64,000 nt of DNA from Beggiatoa leptomitoformis (GTDB lineage Bacteria; Pseudomonadota; Gammaproteobacteria; Beggiatoales; Beggiatoaceae): assembly GCF_001305575.3 (NCBI RefSeq), contig NZ_CP012373.2, positions 1,674,001 to 1,738,000 of the forward strand, read 5' to 3'. A program made the position numbers and the translations under genes. The notes under the pieces were generated by a model. It was given only the letters and a program-made list of their open reading frames with translations, had not been told where the DNA came from and searched no databases. This document shows positions 36,359 to 45,588 of this stretch, in pieces (positions within the stretch are counted from its first letter, which is position 1; every line of letters begins with the position of its first letter).

Positions 36359-38035
36359 ATGTCCCATCCGACACTCAATGTTGTTTTATGTTGGCATTTG
36401 CATCAGCCGTATTATTACAACTTGTTAAAACAAACGTATCAACTCCCTTGGACGTATCTACATGGTATTAAAGATTATGTGGATATGGTCGCCCATTTAG
36501 AAGAAAATCCAGCCGCAAAAGCGGTGATTAATTTCGCGCCTATTTTGTTAGAGCAGTTAGATGACTACGCAAAAACAATACAGGCTTTTTTACAAGAAAA
36601 TACCCCGCTTATTGACCCGTTATTAGCAACATTGGCTGGTCAAATCCAGCCAAAAGATACGGAAGCCCGATTGCAACTTATTGAACAGTGTTTGCGTGCA
36701 AATCGGGAACGTTTAATTCAACGGTTTGCACCTTATCAACAACTGGTTGATATTGCTGAATGGGTGCGTGAGCATCCACCTGCTGTCGATTATCTAAACG
36801 CACAATTTTATCAAGATTTGATTATTTGGTATCATCTTGCGTGGTTAGGGGAAACGGTACGCCGTCAAAATCCTCTTGTTCAAGCCTTGATTGCAAAAGA
36901 ACGCAATTATAGTGTTGCAGATAGTCGGGATTTATTAACCATTATTGGGGAGTTATTAGCCAGTATTATTCCGCGTTATCGTGCGTTAGCTGAGCAAGGA
37001 CAAATTGAATTATCGTTTACACCTTATGCACACCCTATTATTCCCCTTTTGCTAGACCTGAATAGTGCGCGAGAAACCCTTGTCGACAGTGCATTACCAC
37101 AACTCTCACAATATCCTGATGGCGCAAAGCGTGCGCATTGGCATATTGAAGAGGGTTTAAAAACCTTACAATATTATTTTGGAACATTGCCAGTGGGTTG
37201 TTGGGTTGCTGAAGGTGGCATTAGTGATGAAACGGTATATATGTTAGAAAAGCATAATATTCAATGGGTTGCTAGCGGTGGGGTCGTTTTGCATAATAGC
37301 CTACGACAGGCTGAAATGGTGCAACAAACAATGTATCGTTCTTATCAACTCCCTAATAGCCAAACCCAATGTTTTTTCCGTGATGACCAACTTTCAGATT
37401 TAATTGGATTTCAATTTTCTAATTGGCACAGTGATGATGCTGTTGCGCATTTAATCCACCAATTGGAAAATATTGCTAATACACAGCCTGAAGCGCGTAC
37501 TGTCTCAATTATTTTAGATGGGGAAAACGCATGGGAATATTACCCAGAAAATGGCTATCATTTCTTGTCAGCGTTATATCGGGAACTTGCAAAACATCCC
37601 CGTTTAAACCTAACCACGTTTAATACCTGTCTCATGGATAAAGCTGTCGCGTTACCGCATCTTGTTGCAGGTAGTTGGGTTTACGGCACATTTTCTACAT
37701 GGATTGGCGATAAAGATAAAAACCGCGCATGGGATATGTTAGGCGAGGCAAAAATGGCTTTTGACCAACGAATTAACCAAATACCGTTTACACAACGGGC
37801 ATTGGCTGAAAAACAACTGGCTATTTGTGAAGGTTCCGATTGGTTTTGGTGGTTTGGCGATTACAACCCCAGCGAAGCTGTACGCGATTTTGACCAGCTT
37901 TATAGAACACATCTCTCTAATTTATATGTTTATTTAGGGATAACGCCCCCCAGTTATTTACAACACGCTTTCAGTACAGGAACAGGAGACCCCGCAATGG
38001 GAGGCACTATGCGCCCTGCACAGGAAAATACATAA
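36359..38035 (+). CDS. Glycoside hydrolase family 57 alpha-glucan enzyme
   Basis: The 558-residue protein opens with VVLCWHLHQPYYY, the first conserved GH57 region. E285 in GCWVAEGGISDE fits the catalytic nucleophile region, and D387 in SIILDGENAWEYYPENG fits the acid/base region. GH57 members include alpha-amylases, amylopullulanases, branching enzymes and 4-alpha-glucanotransferases; this one is closest in style to bacterial GH57 amylases. No signal peptide is seen, so it acts on cytoplasmic glucan such as glycogen. Its stop overlaps the malQ start in TAATG. Confidence 0.9.
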   Translation: MSHPTLNVVLCWHLHQPYYYNLLKQTYQLPWTYLHGIKDYVDMVAHLEENPAAKAVINFAPILLEQLDDYAKTIQAFLQENTPLIDPLLATLAGQIQPKDTEARLQLIEQCLRANRERLIQRFAPYQQLVDIAEWVREHPPAVDYLNAQFYQDLIIWYHLAWLGETVRRQNPLVQALIAKERNYSVADSRDLLTIIGELLASIIPRYRALAEQGQIELSFTPYAHPIIPLLLDLNSARETLVDSALPQLSQYPDGAKRAHWHIEEGLKTLQYYFGTLPVGCWVAEGGISDETVYMLEKHNIQWVASGGVVLHNSLRQAEMVQQTMYRSYQLPNSQTQCFFRDDQLSDLIGFQFSNWHSDDAVAHLIHQLENIANTQPEARTVSIILDGENAWEYYPENGYHFLSALYRELAKHPRLNLTTFNTCLMDKAVALPHLVAGSWVYGTFSTWIGDKDKNRAWDMLGEAKMAFDQRINQIPFTQRALAEKQLAICEGSDWFWWFGDYNPSEAVRDFDQLYRTHLSNLYVYLGITPPSYLQHAFSTGTGDPAMGGTMRPAQENT

Positions 38036-39522
38036 TGAAAATATCCCCTTTAACCCAACGGCGAGCAGGCGTTTTGTTACACCCCACCGCCTTACCAACA
38101 GGGGTTGGCAATGGAGATATTGGTGCAGATGCGTATCGTTTTATTGACTTTTTAGCCGACTGTCATATCACCTTATGGCAGATGCTACCCATAGGCATAA
38201 CACATGATGATTTATCACCTTATCAATGCCAATCTGTTCATGCGGGAAATCATTTACTAATTAATTTACAAGATTTACAAGAGCAAGGCTGGTTAACAAC
38301 TTTACCCCCTGTTGAGGACTTCCCCCACGCGCGTGCTTATCGTGAACACTGTTTAGCCTTAGCTTATGAAGGATTTAAACAACAAGCGACACCTCTCGAG
38401 CAGAACGCATTTAGCGAATTTTGCGCAATGCACTACGAATGGCTGGCCGATTTCGCCCTCTTTCGCGCGCTACGGCTTGCTCATCAAAATCATGCGTGGT
38501 GGGATTGGTCGCCCGCCCTCCGCGACAGAGACCCACAAGCCCTAGCCCTCGCCCGTCAACAACATGCAATAGCAATTAAACGCTGTTGTTTTGAACAATT
38601 TATTTTTTTCCAACAATGGCATCGTTTAAAAAACTATGCTAACCACAAAGGCGTGTATTTACTGGGCGACATTCCGATTTTTGTTGCTGAAGACAGTGCA
38701 GACGTTTGGGCGCAACGCCAAAATTTTTTATTAGACGAAACAGGAAGACCCCATCTTGTCGCGGGTGTGCCACCTGATTATTTTTCTGCAACAGGGCAAC
38801 GCTGGGGAAATCCCTTGTACGACTGGGATTTTATGCAACAAGATGGTTTTCGCTGGTGGTCAGCACGTTTAAAAACCCTGCATGACTTATTTGATGTTGC
38901 CCGCATCGACCACTTTCGGGGATTTGCCGCGTGTTGGGCAATCCCTGCGACCGAAACAACGGCGGTTAATGGTGAATGGCTCACCGTACCGGGGGATACC
39001 TTTTTTCGAACTATTTTACCAACCTGTTCATTACCACTCATTGCTGAAGATTTAGGCGTTATTACTGAAGATGTTATTGCATTACGAGAAACATATCAGT
39101 TTCCGGGAATGAAGATTCTACAATTCGCATTTGACAGTGACGCATATAATCCCTATTTACCACATAACTATGAAGTAAATAGCGTTGTTTACACAGGTAC
39201 ACACGACAACGACACAACGTTAGGCTGGTTTAATAAACTATTACCCGCACAACGGGATTTTCTCAGTCGTTATCTGCATAAACAGCCTGATATGCCATGG
39301 GATTTAATCACTATTGCCTTTGCCTCTGTGGCAAAAACAGCGATTATTCCACTACAAGATATGTTGAGTTTAGACACAGAACACCGCATGAATACGCCTA
39401 GTGTGACACAAGGAAATTGGCGATGGCGATTTGAATGGCAATGGTTAAGCCCTGATATTATAGAAAAATTAGCCCATTTAGTCAGTTTTTATGCGCGTGA
39501 AGGTAGGGATTCTACAACATAG
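38035..39522 (+). CDS. malQ: 4-alpha-glucanotransferase
   Basis: This GH77 enzyme transfers alpha-1,4-glucan segments between malto-oligosaccharides. The 495-residue length is normal. The nucleophile is D292 in ARIDHFRGF, the acid/base E338 in LIAEDLGVIT, and the third carboxylate D391 in GTHDNDTT. An N-terminal RRAGVLLHPTALP segment is typical of plant/bacterial disproportionating enzymes. Translational coupling to the GH57 gene suggests they act together on glycogen or maltodextrin. Confidence 0.95.
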   Translation: MKISPLTQRRAGVLLHPTALPTGVGNGDIGADAYRFIDFLADCHITLWQMLPIGITHDDLSPYQCQSVHAGNHLLINLQDLQEQGWLTTLPPVEDFPHARAYREHCLALAYEGFKQQATPLEQNAFSEFCAMHYEWLADFALFRALRLAHQNHAWWDWSPALRDRDPQALALARQQHAIAIKRCCFEQFIFFQQWHRLKNYANHKGVYLLGDIPIFVAEDSADVWAQRQNFLLDETGRPHLVAGVPPDYFSATGQRWGNPLYDWDFMQQDGFRWWSARLKTLHDLFDVARIDHFRGFAACWAIPATETTAVNGEWLTVPGDTFFRTILPTCSLPLIAEDLGVITEDVIALRETYQFPGMKILQFAFDSDAYNPYLPHNYEVNSVVYTGTHDNDTTLGWFNKLLPAQRDFLSRYLHKQPDMPWDLITIAFASVAKTAIIPLQDMLSLDTEHRMNTPSVTQGNWRWRFEWQWLSPDIIEKLAHLVSFYAREGRDSTT

Positions 39523-39736
39523 AAGAAAATTGCTTATTATTATGTTTTAAAAGTAATTTACTCTTACAGATTTTCTGAATATAGTGGGTCTTTAATATAG
39601 CAGAAGACCACCATCAATAGAAAAACGCAGGCTCGTTTTAATCTCCGAAAGAACACTTTTCCTAATAAAATACTAATTGTCTGATGCAATAGAGGACATT
39701 TTGGGAAAAATGTTATTTAATCATCTATGAAAATAG

Positions 39737-39969
39737 TATAGCTAACGCAACTTAAAAAGCAGCTTAATGTAGGGTGGAATAGCGTAGCGTATTCCACCAT
39801 AAAACTAACGCAACTTAAAAAGCAGCTTAATGTAGGGTGGAATAGCGTAGCGTATTCCACCATAAAACGCCAAAAATAGCTGAGTTTATGCAGAAAGCTT
39901 GCACTGTTGTGGAATACGGCTTGCGCCTATTCCACCCTACAATAATCATTTTAAAGTGCGTTAGCTATA
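39737..39969. mobile_element. MITE-like dispersed repeat, copy 1, with internal 63-bp tandem duplication
   Basis: The ends match as inverted repeats: TATAGCTAACGCA at 39737-39749 and its complement at 39957-39969, with similarity continuing to about 21 bases. A second copy lies at 50709-50878. Copy 1 is longer because a 63-bp segment is perfectly duplicated in tandem (39742-39804 and 39805-39867). Inside are two strong hairpins (GGTGGAATA...TATTCCACC and a second one near the right end). No coding capacity. Confidence 0.85.
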
Positions 39970-39973
39970 GAAT

Positions 39974-40022
39974 AAAAAATGTAATATATTGTATTAAATA
40001 CAATATATTTATATCAAACTAT
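39974..40022. repeat. 49-bp direct repeat, left copy, with perfect palindrome
   Basis: This AT-rich sequence recurs at 40220-40268 with one mismatch. It contains a dyad, ATATATTGTAT-TAA-ATACAATATAT, with 11-bp arms. The two copies bracket 197 bp that carry a partial hairpin element. Confidence 0.85.
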
Positions 40023-40044
40023 AGCAACAGTACTATAACCTGAG

Positions 40045-40219
40045 TTTTGCTCGTTACCAAGCAAAAGAATTCTCAAATGAATTTTATTCCTCAGCGCGTT
40101 GTGATAAATCATGAAAAGCAATAATTTGTGTCAGTAATCGATTTGTATCGACTAGTTCAACAATCCACGCCGCTGGAGCGACGCGGTAGGCATTCCCACG
40201 CTAGAGCGTGGGAACGAGG
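40045..40219. repeat. Partial/chimeric hairpin element
   Basis: The left end (TTTTGCTCGTTACCAAGC at 40045-40062) matches the element at 50499, while the right end (about 40166-40219, with CACGCTAGAGCGTGGGAACGAG) matches the right half of the element at 29936-30165. The 20 bases at 40019-40038 are shared exactly with 50440-50459. It therefore looks like a recombinant or decayed copy. Confidence 0.65.
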
Positions 40220-40268
40220 AAAAAATGTAATATATTGTATTAAATACAATATATTTATATAAAACTAT
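40220..40268. repeat. 49-bp direct repeat, right copy
   Basis: Second copy of the palindrome-bearing repeat at 39974-40022. It ends about 80 bases before the MerR-type gene, so the dyad could also act as a regulator binding site; that is only a possibility. Confidence 0.75.
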
Positions 40269-40346
40269 TTTCGCTTGCGAGTCACTGACTTTTAAATTAC
40301 CTTTACGTAAAGGCAACCTTTCTTATTTTTTAAGATACCCACATTC

Positions 40347-40742
40347 ATGAGTACACAACATTTTTCTATTAGCCAACTTGCTAATGAATTTAACGTGACA
40401 ACACGCACCATTCGTTTTTATGAAGCAGAAGGCTTATTAGCACCCCGTCGTCAGGGACAAACACGGGTTTATTCCACGCGGGAACGGGTACGACTAAAAT
40501 TAATCTTACGTGGCAAACGCTTAGGCTTGAGTTTGCGTGAGATTCGTGAAGTGTTACAGATTTATGATTTAGAAAAAGATGAGGTTAAGCAATTACATGC
40601 TTTTGTTGATAAAATCCGTAATCGGCGGGCGATTTTAGAGCAACAACGCCATGATATTGAAATTTTATTATCCGAATTGGATAAAGTTGAAAAGCAATGC
40701 TTAACCGCACTAGCCAATAATCCACATATTACCGCTGATTAA
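40347..40742 (+). CDS. MerR-family regulator, LiuR-like
   Basis: The 131-residue protein has an N-terminal MerR winged helix-turn-helix (SISQLANEFNVTTRTIRFYE, LLAPRRQGQTRVYS) and a helical dimerisation tail (about 80-120). The RGKRLGLSLREIREVLQIYD segment resembles LiuR, which controls leucine/isovalerate degradation genes. It lacks a cysteine arrangement typical of metal-sensing MerR proteins. No liu genes are adjacent; ftsB follows after 13 bases. Confidence 0.87.
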   Translation: MSTQHFSISQLANEFNVTTRTIRFYEAEGLLAPRRQGQTRVYSTRERVRLKLILRGKRLGLSLREIREVLQIYDLEKDEVKQLHAFVDKIRNRRAILEQQRHDIEILLSELDKVEKQCLTALANNPHITAD

Positions 40743-40755
40743 TCATAAAGTTATC

Positions 40756-41064
40756 ATGTTTACAGAACAAGTTAAAGCATTACAAACACATGGTTTAATG
40801 ATTGCACTGGCTATTGTGGTGGTGTTATTGAGTTGGATACAAATTCACTTGTGGTTTGGTAAAGGCAGTTATCGAGAATATGCGCAGTTGCAAGAGAAAA
40901 TTACGGCACAAAAACAAGAAAATATTCAGCTAAAAAGCCGTAATGAAAGTTTGGCTGCTGAGGTGGAAGATTTAAAAAATGGTTCAGAAGCCATTGAAGA
41001 ACGGGCGCGAGCCGAATTAGGTATGATTAAATCGGGTGAGGTTTTTTTTCAAATTGTTAAATAA
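40756..41064 (+). CDS. ftsB: Cell division protein FtsB
   Basis: FtsB is a bitopic protein of the FtsQLB divisome complex. The 102-residue protein has one transmembrane segment (about 14-34), then a leucine-zipper coiled coil (about 38-75) and a short C-terminal ARAELGMIKSGEVFFQIV segment diagnostic of FtsB. The order ftsB-ispD is widely conserved in gammaproteobacteria. Its end overlaps the ispD frame. Confidence 0.93.
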   Translation: MFTEQVKALQTHGLMIALAIVVVLLSWIQIHLWFGKGSYREYAQLQEKITAQKQENIQLKSRNESLAAEVEDLKNGSEAIEERARAELGMIKSGEVFFQIVK

Positions 41065-41752
41065 TCAATATTGGGTTGTGATACCGGCTGCGGGTATTGG
41101 TACGCGAATGGAAGCGGATTGCCCTAAACAGTATCTAACCATTCACGCAAAACCGATTTTACAACATACGATAGAACGCTTTGATTTTCCAATGATTGCA
41201 GGCATTGTTGTTTCATTGGCAAAACAAGATACTTACTGGGAAAAATTGACGTTAAATATCAATGTGCCTTTGTTCATCGCCGAAGGGGGAAAAGAACGCT
41301 ACCACTCGGTTTTTAATAGTTTGTTAGCATTAAAAAATCGGGCGCGTCCTGATGATTGGGTTTTGGTGCATGATGCGGCGCGTCCGTGCGTGCGTCAAAG
41401 TGATGTGCAAAATTTAATGCAACAATTATCTATTCATCCTGTTGGGGGGCTGTTGGGCATTCCTGTGCGTGACACCTTAAAACGCACCAACGCGCACAAT
41501 CATGTAACGGAAACGGTCAATCGTGAAGGGTTATGGCACGCGCTTACACCACAAATGTTTCGTTATGACTTATTATATAAGGCATTATCAGTGATTATTG
41601 CAACCCATGAGATGATTACAGATGATGCTCAAGCGATGGAAAAATTGGGTTATACCCCTGTTTTTATTGAAGGTCATGCCGATAATATTAAAATTACCCG
41701 TCCGCAAGATTTAGCATTAGCAACACTCTATTTGCAGGCATTAGCCTTGTAA
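41036..41752 (+). CDS. ispD: 2-C-methyl-D-erythritol 4-phosphate cytidylyltransferase IspD
   Basis: IspD makes CDP-ME in the MEP isoprenoid pathway. The protein has WVVIPAAGIGTRM, the nucleotide-binding loop, VLVHDAARPCV and ITDDAQAMEKLG. The first possible start is GTG at 41036, which overlaps ftsB by 29 bases; a TTG at 41054 preceded by GAGG is the alternative and gives a start closer to the catalytic strand. There is no ATG in this interval. ispF, often next, is replaced by cpdA. Confidence 0.93.
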   Translation: MRFFFKLLNNQYWVVIPAAGIGTRMEADCPKQYLTIHAKPILQHTIERFDFPMIAGIVVSLAKQDTYWEKLTLNINVPLFIAEGGKERYHSVFNSLLALKNRARPDDWVLVHDAARPCVRQSDVQNLMQQLSIHPVGGLLGIPVRDTLKRTNAHNHVTETVNREGLWHALTPQMFRYDLLYKALSVIIATHEMITDDAQAMEKLGYTPVFIEGHADNIKITRPQDLALATLYLQALAL

Positions 41753-41765
41753 AAATGGTTTTTCC

Positions 41766-42527
41766 ATGACTATATCCACCGCTCGTTCTGTATTGCGTAT
41801 TGCACAACTGACTGATTTACATATTGGTACAGATAAATCTCTGTTACAAGGGGTGGATGTGTATCAACAGGTGTTAAGTGTTTTGGCTGTTTTAGAAAAA
41901 AAGCCGTTGGATTTATTGGTGCTTTCTGGTGATTTAGCGTTAAGTCATGGTGAACCAGAGGCTTATCAATGGCTAGCGGATACATTAGCCAATTTCCCGA
42001 TTCCTTATGTGGTGATGGCGGGTAATCATGATGTTGTAACAACAATGAATGATTATTTTGCAATTCAAGCAGATATTCATGACCAGCAGTTATATTTTTC
42101 GCGTGTTGTTAACGGACATTCTTTGTTTTTCTTGGATACGTCTTCGTATCACTTGCCACAACAACAGCAGGCATGGTTAGCCGCAACATTGGCTCGTATG
42201 GATAAATCGCAGCAAGCTTTGTTATTTATGCACCATCCGCCTGTATTGTGTGGCTGTTCTTTTATGGACAATCGCTACTCACTCAAAAATATCCCCGAAA
42301 CATGGCACATATTACGGCAACAAGCGCAGATTCAGCATATCTTTTGTGGACATTACCACACAGATAAAACGCTCAGTTATGAAGGAAAACAGATTTATTT
42401 AACCCCTTCAGCAATGTTGCAAATTGACCGTGATAATCCTGATTTTCAAATTGCCCATACTCGTGCAGGTTGGCGAGAAATTGAATGGGATGGGGAACAA
42501 GTGAAGACACAAGTTATATTTTTATAA
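41766..42527 (+). CDS. cpdA: 3',5'-cyclic-AMP phosphodiesterase CpdA-like
   Basis: The 253-residue metallophosphoesterase has the complete metal-binding set: LTDLHIG, VLSGDLALSHGE, VMAGNHDVV, MHHPPV and CGHYHTD. This is the CpdA/Icc group, which hydrolyses cAMP, although some members act on other cyclic or linear phosphodiesters. It is 13 bases after ispD. Confidence 0.87.
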   Translation: MTISTARSVLRIAQLTDLHIGTDKSLLQGVDVYQQVLSVLAVLEKKPLDLLVLSGDLALSHGEPEAYQWLADTLANFPIPYVVMAGNHDVVTTMNDYFAIQADIHDQQLYFSRVVNGHSLFFLDTSSYHLPQQQQAWLAATLARMDKSQQALLFMHHPPVLCGCSFMDNRYSLKNIPETWHILRQQAQIQHIFCGHYHTDKTLSYEGKQIYLTPSAMLQIDRDNPDFQIAHTRAGWREIEWDGEQVKTQVIFL

Positions 42528-42637
42528 TGTTTTATTAGTGTAATTTAGCATGTTTATCATTTAGATAAATTCGTCATGATAGATTTTAAATGGGGCGTGG
42601 TAAGTGAGGATAAAAAGAATACCGTCCCCCTGTTGGA

Positions 42638-42675
42638 AAAGAAGGAATCTTCTTTATCCTGTATTTTTTTATCAC
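42638..42675 (+). terminator. Possible terminator after cpdA
   Basis: AAAGAAG (42638-42644) pairs with CTTCTTT (42649-42655) across GAAT. A run of seven T follows about nine bases later, farther than usual. Confidence 0.35.
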
Positions 42676-42725
42676 TGCCTTTAAATTTAATCCCATTATT
42701 TTAATCGATGAAAGGAGACCCCCTG

Positions 42726-44360
42726 ATGGAACGCGATGTGATGGAGTACGATGTCGTTATCGTCGGTGCTGGTGCATCTGGTTTGTCTGCTGCTATTCGT
42801 TTGATGCAATTGAATAAAGAGAATAATAGTTCTTTAAGTGTGTGTGTGATTGAAAAAGGGTCTGAAGTGGGCGCGCATATTTTGTCTGGCGCAGTGTTAG
42901 AACCACGTAGTTTGAATGAGTTAATCCCCGATTGGCGAGAAAAAAATGCCCCTTTAAATACGCCTGCAACAGAGGATAGTTTTTTATTTTTAACCGAAAA
43001 TAAGTCTTTTAAATTCCCTATTACCCCGCCACAAATGCACAATAAAGGTAATTATATTATTAGTTTGGGGAATTTATGCCGTTGGTTAGCGCAGGAAGCG
43101 GAAAGTTTAGGCGTGGATATTATTCCCGGTTTTGCGGCAGCACAGGTTTTATACCATGATGATGGAAGTGTGAAAGGGGTTGTAACAGGGGATATGGGGG
43201 TAAATAAAGAGGGTGAACCAACCAGCCACTTTACCGCAGGAACAGAAATTCACGCCCAACAAACCATTTTTGCCGAAGGCTGTCGTGGGTCTTTAACCAA
43301 AACCTTATTTGAACGATTTAATTTACGTCAAGGGGTTGACCCACAAACTTATGGTATTGGGATTAAAGAGTTATGGGAAGTTGAACCTGCGAAACATAAA
43401 GCAGGCACTATCATGCATACCATCGGCTGGCCTTTAGATACACAGACTTATGGCGGTTCTTTTTTATATCATTTAGAGAATAATCAGGTTGCGATTGGTT
43501 TTGTGGTCGGTTTGGATTATCAAAACCCGTATTTAAGTCCTTATGAAGAATTTCAACGGTATAAAACACATCCTGCTATTCGTCCGTTATTTGAAGGGGG
43601 CAGACGTTTGGCTTATGGTGCGCGGGCATTAAGTGAGGGTGGGTTGCAATCGATTCCGAAATTAACCTTTCAAGGAGGATTGTTAATCGGTGATACAGCA
43701 GGCTTTTTAAACGTACCAAAAGTGAAAGGCACACATACTGCGATGAAATCGGGCATGATTGCTGCCGAGGCAGTCTTTGCGCATTTACATCAAGCGAAAG
43801 CGGGCAAAGAAGCGAGTGATTATCGTAACCGTTTAGAACAAAGTTGGTTGTGGGAAGAGTTGCATTCTGTGCGAAATATTCGTCCTTCGTTCCAATGGGG
43901 TTTATGGAGTGGATTATGCTATTCAGCCGTTGACACCTATTTATTACGTGGGCGCGCACCGTGGACATTTCATCACCATGAAGATTATGCTGCACTACGT
44001 AAAGCCAGTGAATGCCGAAAAATTATTTATCCTAAGCCTGATGGTAAAATCAGTTTTGACCGTCTGTCATCCGTCTTTATTTCTAATACTAATCATGAAG
44101 AAAATCAGCCCTGTCATTTACAGTTAAAAGACCCGCGTATTCCTATAGAAACGAATTTAGCCTTGTATGATGCGCCTGAGCAACGCTATTGTCCTGCGGG
44201 GGTTTATGAAATTGTGCAGGAAAATGAGAGTTCTCCACGCCTGCAAATCAATGCGCAAAACTGCGTACACTGTAAAACCTGTGATATTAAAGACCCTAGT
44301 CAAAATATTAATTGGACAGTGCCAGAAGGTGGCGGTGGACCTAATTATCCAAATATGTAA
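42726..44360 (+). CDS. Electron transfer flavoprotein-ubiquinone oxidoreductase
   Basis: ETF-QO is a membrane-associated FAD and 4Fe-4S enzyme that passes electrons from electron transfer flavoprotein to ubiquinone, linking fatty-acid and branched amino-acid oxidation to respiration. The protein (544 residues) has [19 protein letters not shown], the family segment [19 protein letters not shown], and the C-terminal cluster motif [19 protein letters not shown] plus CPAGVYE. The ATG at 42726 is preceded by AAGGAG at eight bases; a frame six codons longer starts inside that ribosome site. ETF subunits are not adjacent. Confidence 0.96.
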   Translation: MERDVMEYDVVIVGAGASGLSAAIRLMQLNKENNSSLSVCVIEKGSEVGAHILSGAVLEPRSLNELIPDWREKNAPLNTPATEDSFLFLTENKSFKFPITPPQMHNKGNYIISLGNLCRWLAQEAESLGVDIIPGFAAAQVLYHDDGSVKGVVTGDMGVNKEGEPTSHFTAGTEIHAQQTIFAEGCRGSLTKTLFERFNLRQGVDPQTYGIGIKELWEVEPAKHKAGTIMHTIGWPLDTQTYGGSFLYHLENNQVAIGFVVGLDYQNPYLSPYEEFQRYKTHPAIRPLFEGGRRLAYGARALSEGGLQSIPKLTFQGGLLIGDTAGFLNVPKVKGTHTAMKSGMIAAEAVFAHLHQAKAGKEASDYRNRLEQSWLWEELHSVRNIRPSFQWGLWSGLCYSAVDTYLLRGRAPWTFHHHEDYAALRKASECRKIIYPKPDGKISFDRLSSVFISNTNHEENQPCHLQLKDPRIPIETNLALYDAPEQRYCPAGVYEIVQENESSPRLQINAQNCVHCKTCDIKDPSQNINWTVPEGGGGPNYPNM

Positions 44361-44381
44361 GCGGGGAGTTTAGCACGTAAA

Positions 44382-44409
44382 CCTTCTAGGTTATTGAAAA
44401 CCTAGAAGG
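44382..44409. terminator. Hairpin between convergent genes
   Basis: CCTTCTAGGTT (44382-44392) pairs perfectly with AACCTAGAAGG (44399-44409) over a six-base loop. No T run is present on either strand, so termination is uncertain. Confidence 0.45.
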
Positions 44410-44423
44410 ATAAGGAATGTCGT

Positions 44424-45014
44424 TTAAAATGCACTGGCTGTCATGCGTTTTTCAATTTCGTCAGCAACAATGACGTGACGTAAATTATCTTGTCCATTAC
44501 CACAGGCATAACAACTGATAATGGTTAAACGGCGATGCATACTCGGTGCAAGAAAACGGGTATCTGTTTTATCCACCACATAAATCGCAGAAACCCGATA
44601 ACGCCATTGCCCATTTTGTGGGGCTTCTAATATTAATTCATCACTGTTTTTTAATGCTTGCATATAACGCGCATAATTACGGTGATAAACACTAATAACA
44701 CTGTTTCCTGCTTCACCCGGCAACACTGTGCTACTCAAATGTCCTAATGCTAAAGTGTCATCCGAAGCCTTAGCAAGAACGATTTGTTCAAAATTTAAAT
44801 GTGGAATGGACAACCGTGCAAGTGGCCATGTTTCAGCCCAAGGCCAAGGCTTGACATAACGTCCGCTAGCTTGGGTACGCGCCCACGCTGTTTGCATTAG
44901 TCCTTGAGTCAGCCATGCTTGTGGATAAGTAATGTATTGCTGGCTTACCTGCCATACACTAAATCCTATCAACAACCCCATGAGCGTACTGCCCCACCCT
45001 AAATAGATTTTCAT
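44424..45014 (-). CDS. Class GN sortase
   Basis: The 196-residue protein has an N-terminal membrane anchor (about 6-25) and a sortase fold with the catalytic triad H111 (SVYHRNY), C168 (TIISCYACG) and R179 (NLRHVIVAD). Sortases cleave a C-terminal sorting signal and join the protein to an acceptor. The Gram-negative class GN enzyme belongs to the proteobacterial dedicated sortase system, encoded with PdsR and PdsS, both of which lie divergently upstream here. The usual VIT/VWA-domain substrate gene is not in this neighbourhood. Confidence 0.92.
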   Translation of the reverse strand: MKIYLGWGSTLMGLLIGFSVWQVSQQYITYPQAWLTQGLMQTAWARTQASGRYVKPWPWAETWPLARLSIPHLNFEQIVLAKASDDTLALGHLSSTVLPGEAGNSVISVYHRNYARYMQALKNSDELILEAPQNGQWRYRVSAIYVVDKTDTRFLAPSMHRRLTIISCYACGNGQDNLRHVIVADEIEKRMTASAF

Positions 45015-45096
45015 AGCACCATTAGTTTTTTACAAAAAAGCTGTTTATTTAAAATACCTTAATTCTGTAAACCTTATGTATTAATTTTCAGTATGA

Positions 45097-45237
45097 TTAA
45101 CCTGCTGATGAAATCAATAAGACAATCCCTGCTAACACGATGGCAGATGCAAAACCAGCCAATAAACTGGTTGCAAAAAAGTTTAATAAATCGGTCAATC
45201 CTGCCGTTTGTGTATTTTGTGCTTTGATACTTTCCAT
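45097..45237 (-). CDS. 46-residue single-pass membrane peptide beside the sortase
   Basis: The ATG at 45235-45237 follows GGAGTG at a good spacing. The peptide starts MESIKAQNTQTAGLTDLLNF and contains one hydrophobic helix (about 20-43) ending in SSAG with no charged tail. It lacks an LPxTG-like motif, so it is not an evident sortase substrate. It is 82 bases upstream of the sortase in the same direction and probably shares its transcript. I recognise no family. Confidence 0.62.
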   Translation of the reverse strand: MESIKAQNTQTAGLTDLLNFFATSLLAGFASAIVLAGIVLLISSAG

Positions 45238-45588
45238 GAAACACTCCAAGACCTAAGTTAAAGAGAAATACGTAGTAATAATAAAAAATTGTCCAATAAT
45301 CATTAAGCAACAGTCCTGCCAGTCATACTTGTACATTAACATCTACGGTGCATTCCTTTTCTGTCAGTTTTTATCTCACACCGCATAGGTATTAAACCCT
45401 ATCAATACGGCAAAGCTAAGGATAGCTTATGACAAAATACGGGCAAAATGTGGCGAAAAAATGGAATTCACGACTTGCCAGCCAACTGTTTAACACAACT
45501 TGTTATTATGATAAGTTAAACCACAATCCAGTTAAATTGTTTGTTTACGTAATAAACTTGGCTGTTTTATCAATACATGAGGTTTCTA
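45238..45588. other. Divergent control region of the sortase system
   Basis: This interval of 351 bases separates the small membrane peptide (minus) from pdsR (plus). A 63-codon frame from ATG 45429 has an AAGGA-like site but overlaps pdsR out of frame and looks non-coding. The promoters regulated by PdsR are expected here; I saw no clear inverted repeat. Confidence 0.4.

Larger units (their letters stand above)
39523..40346. other. Repeat-dense intergenic region
   Basis: This stretch of 824 bases between malQ and the MerR-type gene is mostly dispersed repeats: a MITE with an internal tandem duplication (39737-39969), a 49-bp direct repeat (39974-40022 and 40220-40268), and a partial hairpin element (40045-40219), described separately. 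No coding frame was seen. About 200 bases after malQ hold no recognised structure. Confidence 0.6.

Noticed and set aside
45074-45310. 78-codon minus-strand frame rich in Tyr and Phe beside the sortase
   Set aside because: It overlaps, in another frame, the 46-residue peptide that has the better ribosome site and membrane-helix pattern.
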